43,059 nt of DNA. It comes from Syntrophus sp. (in: bacteria). Lineage in GTDB: Bacteria > Desulfobacterota > Syntrophia > Syntrophales > UBA8958. Positions 26,591-38,274 of the stretch are shown here, piece after piece. The translations under genes and the position numbers were made by a program. Each line of letters starts with the position of its first letter. Within the stretch, counting starts at the first letter, position 1. Under the pieces are notes generated by a model that was not told the origin of the DNA, searched no databases, and saw only the letters and a list, made by a program, of their open reading frames with translations. The stretch lies in assembly GCA_025355725.1 (NCBI GenBank), contig JANXZC010000060.1, forward strand, positions 1-43,059, written 5' to 3'.

Positions 26591-27027
26591 CAGATGTCAT
26601 CAAAGGGCAAATAATTTATATCGATACCAATATCTTTATCTATGCGCTGGAGGGCTATCCTGAGTATGCCGAAGCACTAACCGGGGTTTTTACTGCTATT
26701 GATGAGGGTATGGTAAAAGCGGTTACGAGCGAATTAAGTTTGGCGGAATCTCTTGCCAAACCACTAATGGATAATAATACTGCTTTAGAAAACCTGTATT
26801 TGGAAGTATTCCAATCCTCGCTGTCTTTAAGGGTAGTACCGATCAGCCGTCAGATTCTCATTGAAGCAGCCCGTCTGCGAGCCAAATCGAAGATATTGAA
26901 ACTTCCTGATGCCATTCATTTCGCTACAGCGCGAATGAATGGTTGTCAAACTTTTCTTACCAATGACAAAGAACTGAAATCTGTACCTGATTTTGAAGTT
27001 GCCATTTTATCTGAAGAAATGTTTTAG
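26581..27027 (+). CDS. PIN-domain toxin (VapC-like ribonuclease)
   Basis: 148 residues starting with GTG at 26581, overlapping the antitoxin stop by 10 bases. PIN-fold acidic residues are visible: IYIDTNIFIYALEG (first Asp, near residue 15), TSELSLAES (Glu near residue 57), KLPDAIHFATA (Asp near residue 107) and FLTNDKEL (Asp near residue 126). VapC proteins are metal-dependent RNases, often cutting tRNA or rRNA, held in check by the upstream partner. All four acidic positions are present, so it is probably intact. The pair sits directly after the GS/GOGAT operon and marks the start of an accessory stretch. Confidence 0.85.
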   Translation: MGIADVIKGQIIYIDTNIFIYALEGYPEYAEALTGVFTAIDEGMVKAVTSELSLAESLAKPLMDNNTALENLYLEVFQSSLSLRVVPISRQILIEAARLRAKSKILKLPDAIHFATARMNGCQTFLTNDKELKSVPDFEVAILSEEMF

Positions 27028-27424
27028 TCTATGGAAGGGCGAAAGCGGCAATGAGCCAGTCTTACTTGGGATTACCATAAATTGGCTGTTCGGCAACAAT
27101 AACTTCCTACACTCGACATTAACTGATTTTAAAGATTATGCAAGATTACGATCGTTAATCGTTGAGATACTTTGCCACCCTTGGGAAACCAGGCGGAAAC
27201 GGAGAGCGCAAGCATTGACCTGCAGCATCGGAAGAAACTGATCAACTCGACTCCATTTCTAATCAATCCCATGATGGCGGAAGTAATAAAACCCGAGGTG
27301 CGAATTTATTAAGATAACCGTGTACTGTTCCAGCAATCAGGCAAACTATCTCAACAACATATCTTGCCATTTGATGGTTATTAATGCATAAAGTGGTGCC
27401 AATTTGCAAAAGGAGCGCTCACCG
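27028..27424. other. Gene-free spacer between the PIN toxin and the TPR gene
   Basis: About 400 A+T-rich bases. I find no coding frame with a ribosome site, no tRNA and no convincing terminator. The last bases carry AAAGGAG (27408-27414) that serves the TPR gene. Confidence 0.6.
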
Positions 27425-28510
27425 ATGAAATCTATCCTTGCACGAATTGTATCAATCGCTTTTCTGTTAGTCTTATTCATTCCCCATTTTGCATCCGCCG
27501 AAACAAAAACCTTTGTCCGGGAATACACCTACCAGGCAGGCGATGAAGACAGCAAAAACTCCAGCCGGACAATATCGCTGCGGGAAGTCAAAAGGCTGCT
27601 CCTGGAAGAACTGGGCACTTATCTGGAAAGCACAACGGAAGTGCAAAACTTTAAGCTGACGAAAGATCAGATTATCACGCTTACCGCAGGCATTGTCCAG
27701 ACAGAGCTTGTAGAGGAAAAATGGGATGGCCGCACCTACTGGATTAAGGCCAAAATTCAAGCAGATTCCGGGGATGTCGTCAAAGCAATTGACACCCTGC
27801 GCAAAGACCGCCAGAAGACCAGGGAACTGGAGGAGATAAGAAAGAAATCAGACGCACTCTTGAAGGAAAATGAGCGCCTGCGCCAAGAGCTGGCAACAGC
27901 AAAGGGAGAAAAGAAAAAGAAAGAGACGGCGGCCTATAATAAAACCATCGAAGACCTCACGGCCGCTGAATGGTTTGAGACAGGTTATCAGTTTTGTATT
28001 GCAGAGCGATGGAAAGAAGCGCTGGACGCATTTACCAAGGTCATTGAGATCAACCCGCAATCGGCACAGGCCTATGCTGCCCGGGGGGTTGCCTATGGCG
28101 AGCTTGGCAACTACAATCAGGCGATAGCGGATTACAACAAGACCATTGAGCTCAACCCGCAAGATGCACTTGCCTATTATAACCGGGGTGTTGCCTATGG
28201 CAAGCTTGGCAACACCAAACCGGCGATAAAGGATTACAACAAGGCTATTGAGCTCAACCCGCAATCGGCACAGGCCTATGCTGCCCGGGGGGTTGCCTAT
28301 GGCAAGCTTGGCAACACCAACCAGGCGATAAAGGATTTCAACAAGGCTATTGAGATCAACCCGCAATCGGCAGGGGCCTATAATAACCGGGGGGATGCCT
28401 ATTATAAGCTTGGCAACTACAATCAGGCGATAAAGGATATAAAAATAGCTGCCGGGCTCGGTCATGAAAAGGCGCAGAATTTTTTAAGGAAGCAGTGGAT
28501 TGCCTGGTAG
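27425..28510 (+). CDS. Secreted TPR-repeat protein with coiled coil
   Basis: About 361 residues. Residues 1-25 are a signal peptide (MKSILARIVSIAFLLVLF, then ASA). Residues 25-130 form a domain rich in beta strands, with LREVKRLLLEELGTYLES and EEKWDGRTYWIKAKIQ, resembling the folded domains found in LPP20/FlgT-like envelope proteins; that match is tentative. Residues 130-180 are a Lys/Glu-rich coiled coil. At least four 34-residue TPR units follow (AYAARGVAYGKLGNTNQAIKDFNKAIEINPQ type), coded by nearly identical 102-base units. TPR proteins act as scaffolds; no partner can be named. The ATG at 27425 is set by the AAAGGAG site and by where the signal peptide begins. Confidence 0.82.
   Translation: MKSILARIVSIAFLLVLFIPHFASAETKTFVREYTYQAGDEDSKNSSRTISLREVKRLLLEELGTYLESTTEVQNFKLTKDQIITLTAGIVQTELVEEKWDGRTYWIKAKIQADSGDVVKAIDTLRKDRQKTRELEEIRKKSDALLKENERLRQELATAKGEKKKKETAAYNKTIEDLTAAEWFETGYQFCIAERWKEALDAFTKVIEINPQSAQAYAARGVAYGELGNYNQAIADYNKTIELNPQDALAYYNRGVAYGKLGNTKPAIKDYNKAIELNPQSAQAYAARGVAYGKLGNTNQAIKDFNKAIEINPQSAGAYNNRGDAYYKLGNYNQAIKDIKIAAGLGHEKAQNFLRKQWIAW
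28051..28450 (+). repeat. Tandem 102-bp repeats encoding TPR units
   Basis: Four successive 34-codon units start near 28051, 28153, 28255 and 28357. The first and third share a run of nearly 50 identical bases, including CAACCCGCAATCGGCACAGG. Such DNA-level identity suggests recent duplication or gene conversion and makes the copy number prone to change or to mis-assembly. Confidence 0.85.
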
Positions 28511-28788
28511 TTGATAAGCCGCAGGGGATGGCAGCCAACATTGAGAAACCTCGGCATAACCCGACAAATCCGGCACAGTGCCGCGCATGGCCTTCCAGGT
28601 TATCACGGAAAGAACAAATTCATTTCCGGTGTCTGCTACGAGTCGGCAAAGGAATATTTGAGGTTCATCCGGTTGATGCGTACATTCTATTCAAATGGTT
28701 ATCATCGAAATTCAAAGAAGCATGAAATTGTAGATAGGTAGGTGCAGACAGCGATCCCGGTGATTATAAACCGTACTCCTTTTTGCCT
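28511..28788. other. Spacer with no recognisable gene
   Basis: A frame running to 28741 encodes about 76 residues, ending in segments such as GKNKFISGVCYESAKEYLRF. It has no ribosome site and I recognise no family. It may be a decayed gene fragment, but I cannot support a call. Confidence 0.4.
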
Positions 28789-29433
28789 ATGAACTATATA
28801 GAATTCAGAAAGAACACGAGAAATTTATTATCCCTCATAGATGAAAAAACGGACTTGCTCGGCTTTACCGTAAGTTCCGATAGAGAAGTAATTTCCGGTG
28901 CGCTGCTCGATATTTGTCTCGATCACGCAAAGGGTATCGTCATAACGCTTGAAAACGAGTTGTATGCACCATCATATGCACTCGTCAGACCACTTTTTGA
29001 AAGTTTCGTTAGGGCAACATGGATTCAGCATTGTGCTCGTGACAGTGAAATAGCTGACGTAAAAAAGAAGGATAAATTTAAACTCAGCCACGGGGAAATG
29101 CTTGAAGCTGTGGAAAAGGATAGACAGTGGGAATCAACTCTTTCGCAAGCCAAGCTGTCCTCATGGAAAGCTTTGAACAGCTATACTCATGGCGGAATGC
29201 AGATAGTGGTACGGAGATTAAATGAGAACTTTATTGAGCATAATAAAAATGAGGACGAGTTAATAGGAATCCTACAGTTTGTATGCATAATATCTTTTTT
29301 AGCCCTAAATCAAATGGTAGGGATGAGCATCGGGTTTAACAAAGAAAATGAATTCCTTGCCAATCTATTAGATAATTTATGCAAATGGTGTTTTATTCCC
29401 GCTGCAACCAAAGGGATAGACTATAATTCTTAA
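28789..29433 (+). CDS. Hypothetical protein, mostly helical
   Basis: A 214-residue protein I do not assign with confidence. It is largely alpha-helical, with no signal peptide and no clear membrane segment apart from one hydrophobic stretch (GILQFVCIISFLALNQMVGM, about residues 163-182). Features include ARPLFESFVRATWI-like YALVRPLFESFVRATWIQHC and a NSYTHGGMQIVVRR segment with a conserved-looking H-G-G. This pattern recalls uncharacterised DUF families of about 200 residues found in genomic islands and gene cassettes. The start is ATG 28789; TTG 28783 is possible, and neither has a strong ribosome site. The DNA is A+T-rich, unlike the metabolic genes on both sides, suggesting acquisition. 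A hairpin-rich sequence begins right after the stop codon. Confidence 0.65.
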   Translation: MNYIEFRKNTRNLLSLIDEKTDLLGFTVSSDREVISGALLDICLDHAKGIVITLENELYAPSYALVRPLFESFVRATWIQHCARDSEIADVKKKDKFKLSHGEMLEAVEKDRQWESTLSQAKLSSWKALNSYTHGGMQIVVRRLNENFIEHNKNEDELIGILQFVCIISFLALNQMVGMSIGFNKENEFLANLLDNLCKWCFIPAATKGIDYNS

Positions 29434-29441
29434 CGTGTTGG

Positions 29442-29610
29442 CTAACGGAGCGTGCAATAAGCCGCTGTCGGTGGGGGCGGAAATTGCATCTTGATGCAAT
29501 TATCTGGGCCGCCGACCGAGCGAAGCGACGCCGGAGTAGCAAAGCCACGGAGGGGTCGGCTTTAATGCGTTGATAGGTGGAGTGCCGAAGGCGTTCCAGT
29601 CTATCAACGC
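29442..29610. repeat. Complex imperfect palindrome after the hypothetical gene (attC-like)
   Basis: Nested inverted repeats follow the stop codon. The outer arms are CTAACG...AAGCCG (29442-29464) facing CGGCTT...GCGTTGATAG (29557-29576). Inside them GGCGG faces CCGCC around an uninterrupted AATTGCATC-TT-GATGCAATT hairpin. GCGTTGATAG (29567-29576) also pairs perfectly with CTATCAACGC (29601-29610). The outer layout resembles an integron attC (59-base) site, but the GTTRRRY core is not matched well, so this is a likeness and not an identification. Confidence 0.4.
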
Positions 29611-29920
29611 CATCTCCCATTACAAATGGCATTCATTGTTTCCTTTGAGTTTGCATCTCCACGGACTCGTAGATGAAGTGAATATCCATTTTAATGAGCG
29701 GTCTTTTTATAACCGGGAGAAAAATGTTAAAAAGGTGAAGGGCAACTCCGGGACAGTAAACAGCGCACGCCGTTGCACTGAAGCTGATGAAGCTATTGAT
29801 ACTGAAAAGAAATAAGCGATGCGTCGTTCCATTTCCCCTTCAGTTTTATCGTCGTCGCGGGGTGACCAAAACAGGTAAGGATAGCTGCTCAACCTCGGTG
29901 TCGGCTTGGGTTATGCGGGG

Positions 29921-29940
29921 GGTGTCGGTGCACCGACACC
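29921..29940. repeat. Perfect 20-bp palindrome
   Basis: GGTGTCGGTGCACCGACACC is fully self-complementary. The partial copy CGGTGTCGG lies 25 bases upstream (about 29896). It could be a protein-binding site or the remnant of a mobile-element end. It sits about 400 bases before carA. Confidence 0.7.
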
Positions 29941-30335
29941 ACTAATGTTATTGATATTATTAAGATATTAACGACGCGAAAAAAGTTTTGCCTCCGTCTA
30001 AATCGGGCCTTACCAGCATGAAACAAGGGTCGGCGGTAAATACATTTTGGGCTGTTCATGCTGGGACGAAAAAGATCATCGCTATGATGTATAGCGACAT
30101 GGACCGATTTAAGGAAGAGGGCTAAACCTTCGACGGCACGACAATTGCAAATCAACGGTGTTGTCGGTAGGTAAGAAGGTCGGGGTATCAAGAAAAGCTT
30201 GGTCTATGCCCGTACCTGAATTGAAAAGGTGTAAAGCAGATCATTTTATGTTAAGTGTTCAAAAATTTTACCCGTTGCAGGTGAAGACAAAATGAAGAAT
30301 TATCAGATAAATGCCTTTATAAATGGGGAGTTACC

Positions 30336-31646
30336 ATGCCGCTAAGGCGACAGCAGCCACCAGCCATCCTCGTTTTGGAAGACGGGAGTGTCTTTACGGG
30401 GTACGCCTTTGCCGGAGCCGGCGAGGTCTGCGGCGAGGTTGTCTTCAATACCGGCATGACCGGCTATCAGGAGGTCATCACCGACCCCTCCTATAAGGGG
30501 CAAATCGTGACCATGACCTATCCCCTCGTCGGCAATTACGGCATCAATCCCGAAGACATGGAATCAGACGGGATTTATCTGGAAGGATTCATCGTCAAGG
30601 AATACCATTCCCGGCCCAGCAACTGGCAATCCCGGCAAACATTGCAGGCGTTTCTGGAGGCGCATGGAAAACTTGGCGTTGAAGGTCTCGATACCAGAGC
30701 CCTGACCCGCCGCCTCCGTCTTACCGGAGCCATGAAAGGGATTCTGTCCACAGAAACAACGGACATCGCCAGATTGATCGAGAAGATCCGGGCCTATCCC
30801 GGGCTTGTCGGCCGTGATCTGGTCAAGGAGGTAGCTTGTAAAACCCCGTATCTATGGAAAGACGGGACCAGACAAGGGATCCCGGCAGGGCTCAAAAGCA
30901 GCCGCCCGCTGCCTAAAAACTCCCAGACGCCGCCTGGGCAGGACTTGGCCGGTGATTTTCCGGCTTCCGCCGGGGACACGATTCAAAAGCTGCAATCGGG
31001 AAATAAAAAAGAGACATCATCTTCACTCCCACTCCCAATGGCGGGAACCCGGGCAGAATCGTTCCGCGTCGTCGTCGTCGACTGCGGCGTTAAATACAAT
31101 ATCCTCCGCCATCTGGAAGGACGGGGATGTCAAGTCATCGTCCTGCCGGCAACGGCGACAGGGGAGGATATCCTTGCCTGGCAACCAGATGGGGCGCTCT
31201 TTTCCAATGGCCCGGGAGATCCGGCGGCCCTACCTTATCTCGTGGCGGCGGCAACCTTCGTACTGGGAAAAGTACCGGTCTTTGGCATCTGCCTGGGGCA
31301 TCAGATTCTCGGACAGGCCGCAGGCGGGAAAACGGAAAAACTGAAATTCGGCCATCACGGCATCAATCAGCCGGTGCGGCGGGAACAGACGGGAAGGATC
31401 GAGATTACATCACAAAATCACGGTTTTGTCGTCATTCCCGATTCTATCGCCCGGCGTTGTGAGGCGACCCACGAGAACCTCAACGACGGGACTTCGGAGG
31501 GAATTTCCTATCCCGAATTGATGGCTTTCAGCGTTCAATACCACCCGGAAGCAGCCCCCGGTCCTCATGACGCCGCCTATCTCTTTGACCGTTTTGTGGC
31601 AATGATGTCGATCAATATTTTGAACCAGAAAGGAGTGGCAGCATGA
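30336..31646 (+). CDS. carA: Carbamoyl-phosphate synthase small subunit (glutaminase)
   Basis: 436 residues, clearly longer than the usual 370-385. CarA hydrolyses glutamine and passes ammonia to CarB. The N-terminal domain is typical (LEDGSVFTGYAFAGAG, GEVVFNTGMTGYQEVITDPSY, LDTRALTRRLR). The C-terminal class I glutaminase has FGICLGHQILGQAAGG with the nucleophile Cys near residue 319, SQNHGFVV, and QYHPEAAPGPHD with the catalytic His and Glu. The extra length lies between the domains (about residues 170-241): a Ser/Pro/Lys-rich low-complexity stretch including SSRPLPKNSQTPPGQ and KKETSSSLPLP. The GGGGAG site fixes the ATG. The stop overlaps the guaA start (ATGA), so translation is coupled. 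Confidence 0.95.
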   Translation: MPLRRQQPPAILVLEDGSVFTGYAFAGAGEVCGEVVFNTGMTGYQEVITDPSYKGQIVTMTYPLVGNYGINPEDMESDGIYLEGFIVKEYHSRPSNWQSRQTLQAFLEAHGKLGVEGLDTRALTRRLRLTGAMKGILSTETTDIARLIEKIRAYPGLVGRDLVKEVACKTPYLWKDGTRQGIPAGLKSSRPLPKNSQTPPGQDLAGDFPASAGDTIQKLQSGNKKETSSSLPLPMAGTRAESFRVVVVDCGVKYNILRHLEGRGCQVIVLPATATGEDILAWQPDGALFSNGPGDPAALPYLVAAATFVLGKVPVFGICLGHQILGQAAGGKTEKLKFGHHGINQPVRREQTGRIEITSQNHGFVVIPDSIARRCEATHENLNDGTSEGISYPELMAFSVQYHPEAAPGPHDAAYLFDRFVAMMSINILNQKGVAA

Positions 31647-33172
31647 TCCTGATTATTGATTTCGGTTCCCAGTATAACCAGCTTATCGCCCGGCGGGTTC
31701 GGGAGCATCATGTATATTGCCAGATTGAACCTCCGGATATTGCCCTGAAGACAATAAGAGACATGAAACCCGAAGGAATTATCCTGTCCGGCGGCCCGGC
31801 CAGTATTTACGAAAAGAAGAGCCCCCGGGTCGATGCCGGCATTTTCACGCTGGGCATCCCGGTACTGGGGATCTGTTACGGTCTCCAGTTCATGGTCCAT
31901 GCCCTCGGTGGCAACGTCATCGCCGCGGCAAAACGGGAATACGGATTTGCGGAACTGCAAATACTCAGTCAGGACAGCATATTTACGGATATCGAAAAGA
32001 CCACGAAATGCTGGATGAGTCACGGCGATACTATCGGCAAACTTCCGAAAGGATTCAAGACCACCGCTTCGACGCCTAACACTCCCGTGGCTGCTGCGGA
32101 GGATCGGAAGCGGCGGTTCTACGGTCTTCAGTTCCATCCCGAAGTAGTACATACCCCGGAAGGGAAGAAAATCCTGGGCAACTTTCTCTTTGCCGTCTGC
32201 CGGTGCCGGGAGAATTGGACCATGAAATCCTTTGCCCGGGAAGCCATAGAGGAAATCCATTCCCAGGTCGGTAACGGCAAGGTCATCCTGGGACTCTCCG
32301 GGGGTGTCGATTCCTCTGTTGCCGCCGTCCTCCTCCATCGTGCCATCGGCAACCAGTTGACCTGCGTTTTTGTGGATAACGGCGTTCTCCGGCAGGGGGA
32401 AGCGGAAAAGGTTCAGGATGTTTTCCGGAAGCATTTCCACATGAAACTGCGCTTCGTACGGGCCAGGAAGATCTTTTTAGACCGCTTGCGGGGGGTGGAA
32501 AATCCGGAGAAGAAGCGAAAGATCATTGGCAGGACCTTCATTGAGATCTTCGACGAAGAGGCAAAGAAGATCAAAGGTGTCAAATATTTAGCCCAGGGAA
32601 CCCTCTACCCGGATATAATCGAATCCCGTTCCACCTTCGGCGGCCCCAGCGCCGTGATCAAGTCCCATCACAACGTCGGCGGTCTTCCGAAAAAGATGAA
32701 ACTGAAACTTGTGGAACCGCTGAAACACCTCTTCAAGGATGAGGTGCGTCTCCTGGGAAAGGAGCTGGGACTCCCGGAGGAGATGGTCTGGCGCCAGCCC
32801 TTCCCCGGTCCGGGATTGGCCATCCGTATCATCGGCGAGGTTACACAGAAGCGTCTCGATATCCTGAAAAAGGCCGATGTGGTCTTCCTCGATGAGATCA
32901 GAACGGCAAACCTCTACGGAAAACTATGGCAATCCTTCGCTGTCCTGCTGCCCATCAAGAGTGTCGGCATCATGGGCGATCAGCGGACTTATGAAAATAT
33001 CCTGGCCATCCGGGCTGTGACGAGCGATGACGCCATGACGGCGGATTGGGCGAGACTTCCCCATGACCTCCTCGCCCGGGTCTCCAACCGGATCATCAAC
33101 GAGGTCCGGGGGGTCAACCGCGTCGTTTACGACATCAGCTCCAAACCCCCAAGTACAATCGAGTGGGAGTAA
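31643..33172 (+). CDS. guaA: GMP synthase (glutamine-hydrolysing)
   Basis: A 509-residue GuaA that converts XMP to GMP using glutamine and ATP. The class I glutaminase comes first (IDFGSQYNQLIARRVRE; Cys in LGICYGLQFMVHALGG near residue 78; FHPEVVHTPEG). The ATP-pyrophosphatase domain follows with the P-loop LSGGVDSSVAA near residue 217 and QGTLYPDIIES. The C-terminal dimerisation domain ends YDISSKPPSTIEWE, as in all bacterial GuaA. Length is normal. It overlaps carA by 4 bases with AAAGGAG upstream. Immediately downstream is a hicAB pair and then carB, so it belongs to one mixed purine/pyrimidine operon. Confidence 0.97.
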   Translation: MILIIDFGSQYNQLIARRVREHHVYCQIEPPDIALKTIRDMKPEGIILSGGPASIYEKKSPRVDAGIFTLGIPVLGICYGLQFMVHALGGNVIAAAKREYGFAELQILSQDSIFTDIEKTTKCWMSHGDTIGKLPKGFKTTASTPNTPVAAAEDRKRRFYGLQFHPEVVHTPEGKKILGNFLFAVCRCRENWTMKSFAREAIEEIHSQVGNGKVILGLSGGVDSSVAAVLLHRAIGNQLTCVFVDNGVLRQGEAEKVQDVFRKHFHMKLRFVRARKIFLDRLRGVENPEKKRKIIGRTFIEIFDEEAKKIKGVKYLAQGTLYPDIIESRSTFGGPSAVIKSHHNVGGLPKKMKLKLVEPLKHLFKDEVRLLGKELGLPEEMVWRQPFPGPGLAIRIIGEVTQKRLDILKKADVVFLDEIRTANLYGKLWQSFAVLLPIKSVGIMGDQRTYENILAIRAVTSDDAMTADWARLPHDLLARVSNRIINEVRGVNRVVYDISSKPPSTIEWE

Positions 33173-33175
33173 TTG

Positions 33176-33376
33176 ATGAAATTCAGTGAACTTGTCAAAC
33201 TTCTTGAGGGAGATGGTTTCAGGATCGTAAAAGAGAAGGGGTCCATACGTTATTATCACAAGATGGGATGGGCAAAACTGATCCGTGTGGACTACCATGG
33301 ATCGAAGGAGGTCCCATCAGGTACTTGCCATTCCATCTTGAAAGCTGCAGGGATAAAAAAAGGTGAGGTGAATTGA
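33176..33376 (+). CDS. hicA: HicA-family toxin
   Basis: A 66-residue HicA/YcfA-like mRNA interferase with the small double-stranded-RNA-binding fold: MKFSELVKLLEGDGF, then KEKGSIRYYHKMG, then VDYHGSKEVPSGTCHSILKAAGI. The usual G-S-x-H active-site position reads GSIR here, with a His four residues later (YYH). Related proteins with this variant motif exist, so activity is uncertain but not excluded. It starts 3 bases after the guaA stop, with the end of guaA (GGGAG) as ribosome site, and is therefore expressed with the biosynthetic operon. HicB follows 1 base after its stop. Confidence 0.88.
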   Translation: MKFSELVKLLEGDGFRIVKEKGSIRYYHKMGWAKLIRVDYHGSKEVPSGTCHSILKAAGIKKGEVN

Positions 33377-33377
33377 G

Positions 33378-33623
33378 ATGATAGAATTAAAATATTCTTT
33401 AATAATTGAAGCCACGAAAGAACCGGATTATTTCGGATTTTACTCTTCCGATCTTGAGGGCTTCACAGGTATTGGTCACTCAATAGAAGACTGCCTCTAT
33501 AAAGCCAAATGGGGGATGATTGAACACGTTGCCGCCATGGAAGAACAAGGCATGCCTGTTCCACCGGCAAATCCAAATCCCACGATAATAATCCAAAACG
33601 AACAAAGTAAAATGGCCGCATAA
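33378..33623 (+). CDS. hicB: HicB-family antitoxin
   Basis: An 81-residue HicB-type protein with the partly degraded RNase H fold: [42 protein letters not shown] (the GFY..DL.GF..G...E....A pattern), then [22 protein letters not shown]. It is of the short class without a separate C-terminal DNA-binding domain, so autoregulation through it is doubtful. AGGTGAGG precedes the ATG. The carB start lies 5 bases after its stop, with no good ribosome site of its own, so carB translation may depend on ribosomes finishing hicB. Confidence 0.88.
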   Translation: MIELKYSLIIEATKEPDYFGFYSSDLEGFTGIGHSIEDCLYKAKWGMIEHVAAMEEQGMPVPPANPNPTIIIQNEQSKMAA

Positions 33624-33628
33624 AAGAC

Positions 33629-36852
<3,224 letters not shown>

Positions 36853-36856
<4 letters not shown>

Positions 36857-38274
36857 TAATAAACAACATGGAAAATTCAGAAACAGGCATACCTCGTGAG
36901 GAATGCGGCGTTTTTGCCGTTTACGGGCACCCGGAAGCGGCCCGGCTGACCTTTTTTGGCCTCTTTGCCCTTCAGCATCGCGGACAGGAAAGCGCGGGGA
37001 TCGTTTCGGCGGATGGTTGCGACATCTGGTCCCACAAGGCGATGGGTCTCGTCTCCGAGGTTTTCCGGGAAGATAATCTGGCCAAGCTCAAAGGCCATCT
37101 GGCCATCGGTCATGTCCGTTACTCGACCACAGGGTCATCGGTGCTCGCCAACGCCCAGCCCTTCATCGCCCATCACGGCGAGGAATATTACGCCATCGGT
37201 CACAACGGCAACCTGACCAATACCCAGTATCTGCGCACGACCCTGGAGGCGCGGGGCTCCATTTTCCAATCCACCATGGACACCGAGGTCATCATCCATC
37301 TCATGGCCGCTCATTTAAAGGATGGGTTCGAGGAGGCTCTCGTCAGCGCCCTGTCTCAAATCGAAGGGGCCTACAGCCTCGTCATGATGACCCGCAACCG
37401 GATCATCGCGGCCCGGGATCCCCGGGGGTTCCGGCCCCTATGCCTGGGCCAGATCAACGGCGGCTGGGTGGTTGCATCTGAAAGCTGCGCCTTTGACCTC
37501 GTGGGGGCAACCTACATCCGGGATATCAAGCCCGGTGAAATCGTGATCATCGATGACACCGGCGTCCGCAGCCTTACCCCCTTTCCGGAGATGGAACACA
37601 GCCACTGCATCTTTGAACTGATCTACTTTGCCAGGCCCGACAGTCAGATCTTCGGCCAGAACGTGTATCTCTGCCGGAAGCGCCTCGGCCATCGTCTGGC
37701 CCAGGAGTACCAGCCTGACGTCGATCTGGTCATGCCTTTCCCAGATTCGGGAAATTACGCCGCCCTGGGTTATGCCGAAGAAAGCGGTCTTCCCTTTGAA
37801 ATGGGAATGATCAGGAATCATTATGTGGGCAGGACATTTATTCAGCCCACCCAACCGGTTCGTGATTTCGGCGTCCGGGTAAAGCTCAATCCGGTCCGCC
37901 CCCTCCTGGAGGGGAAAAGGGTCCTCATCGTCGAAGATTCCATCATTCGGGGCACTACGAGCCGAAATCGCGTCCGCAACCTGAGGAGCAACGGGGTCAA
38001 GGAAATCCACATGGTCATAAGTTGTCCCCCCACCCGTCATCCCTGCCCCTACGGCATCGATTTCTCCGCGAAGGGAGAACTGATCGCCGCCCAGAAGGGG
38101 GAAGTGGAGGCAATCGGCAAATTCATCGGCCTCGACTCCCTGTATTACCTATCCCTGGAAGGAATGGTGGAGGCAACGAGAATCAAACATGAATCGTTCT
38201 GCCTGGCCTGCTATACGGGCCAGTATCCCCTGCCCCCAACCGAGACGATGGGAAAACACTGTTTCGAACCCTGA
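36853..38274 (+). CDS. purF: Amidophosphoribosyltransferase (canonical PurF)
   Basis: About 473 residues from GTG 36853 (which overlaps the carB stop) or 468 from ATG 36868. PurF catalyses the first step of purine synthesis, from PRPP and glutamine to phosphoribosylamine. A propeptide of 12-17 residues precedes the nucleophile (IPREE then CGVFAVYG). Glutamine-site residues are all present: [19 protein letters not shown] (Arg), GHNGNLTN (Asn, Gly) and MDTEV (Asp). The PRPP loop is [15 protein letters not shown]. Four cysteines match the 4Fe-4S ligands of the Bacillus-type enzyme ([24 protein letters not shown]). The first-operon paralogue lacks the Arg, Asn and Asp. It is the last gene of the operon. 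Confidence 0.96.

Larger units (their letters stand above)
29434..30335. other. 902-base stretch without a supported gene, rich in hairpins
   Basis: No frame here has both a ribosome site and recognisable protein sequence. It holds the attC-like palindrome (29442-29610), a perfect 20-bp palindrome (29921-29940), CCAGCATGAA/TTCATGCTGG arms (30013-30022 and 30055-30064), and the hairpin TCGCTAT-N5-ATAGCGA (30079-30097). The last 50 bases include GGGGAG, the ribosome site for carA. I found no clear carA promoter of consensus type. Confidence 0.55.

Noticed and set aside
28051-28450. Regular repeats that might suggest CRISPR
   Set aside because: The unit is 102 bases without spacers, in frame, and encodes 34-residue TPRs.
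28511-28741. 76-codon frame after the TPR gene
   Set aside because: No ribosome site and no recognisable family; listed only as spacer content.
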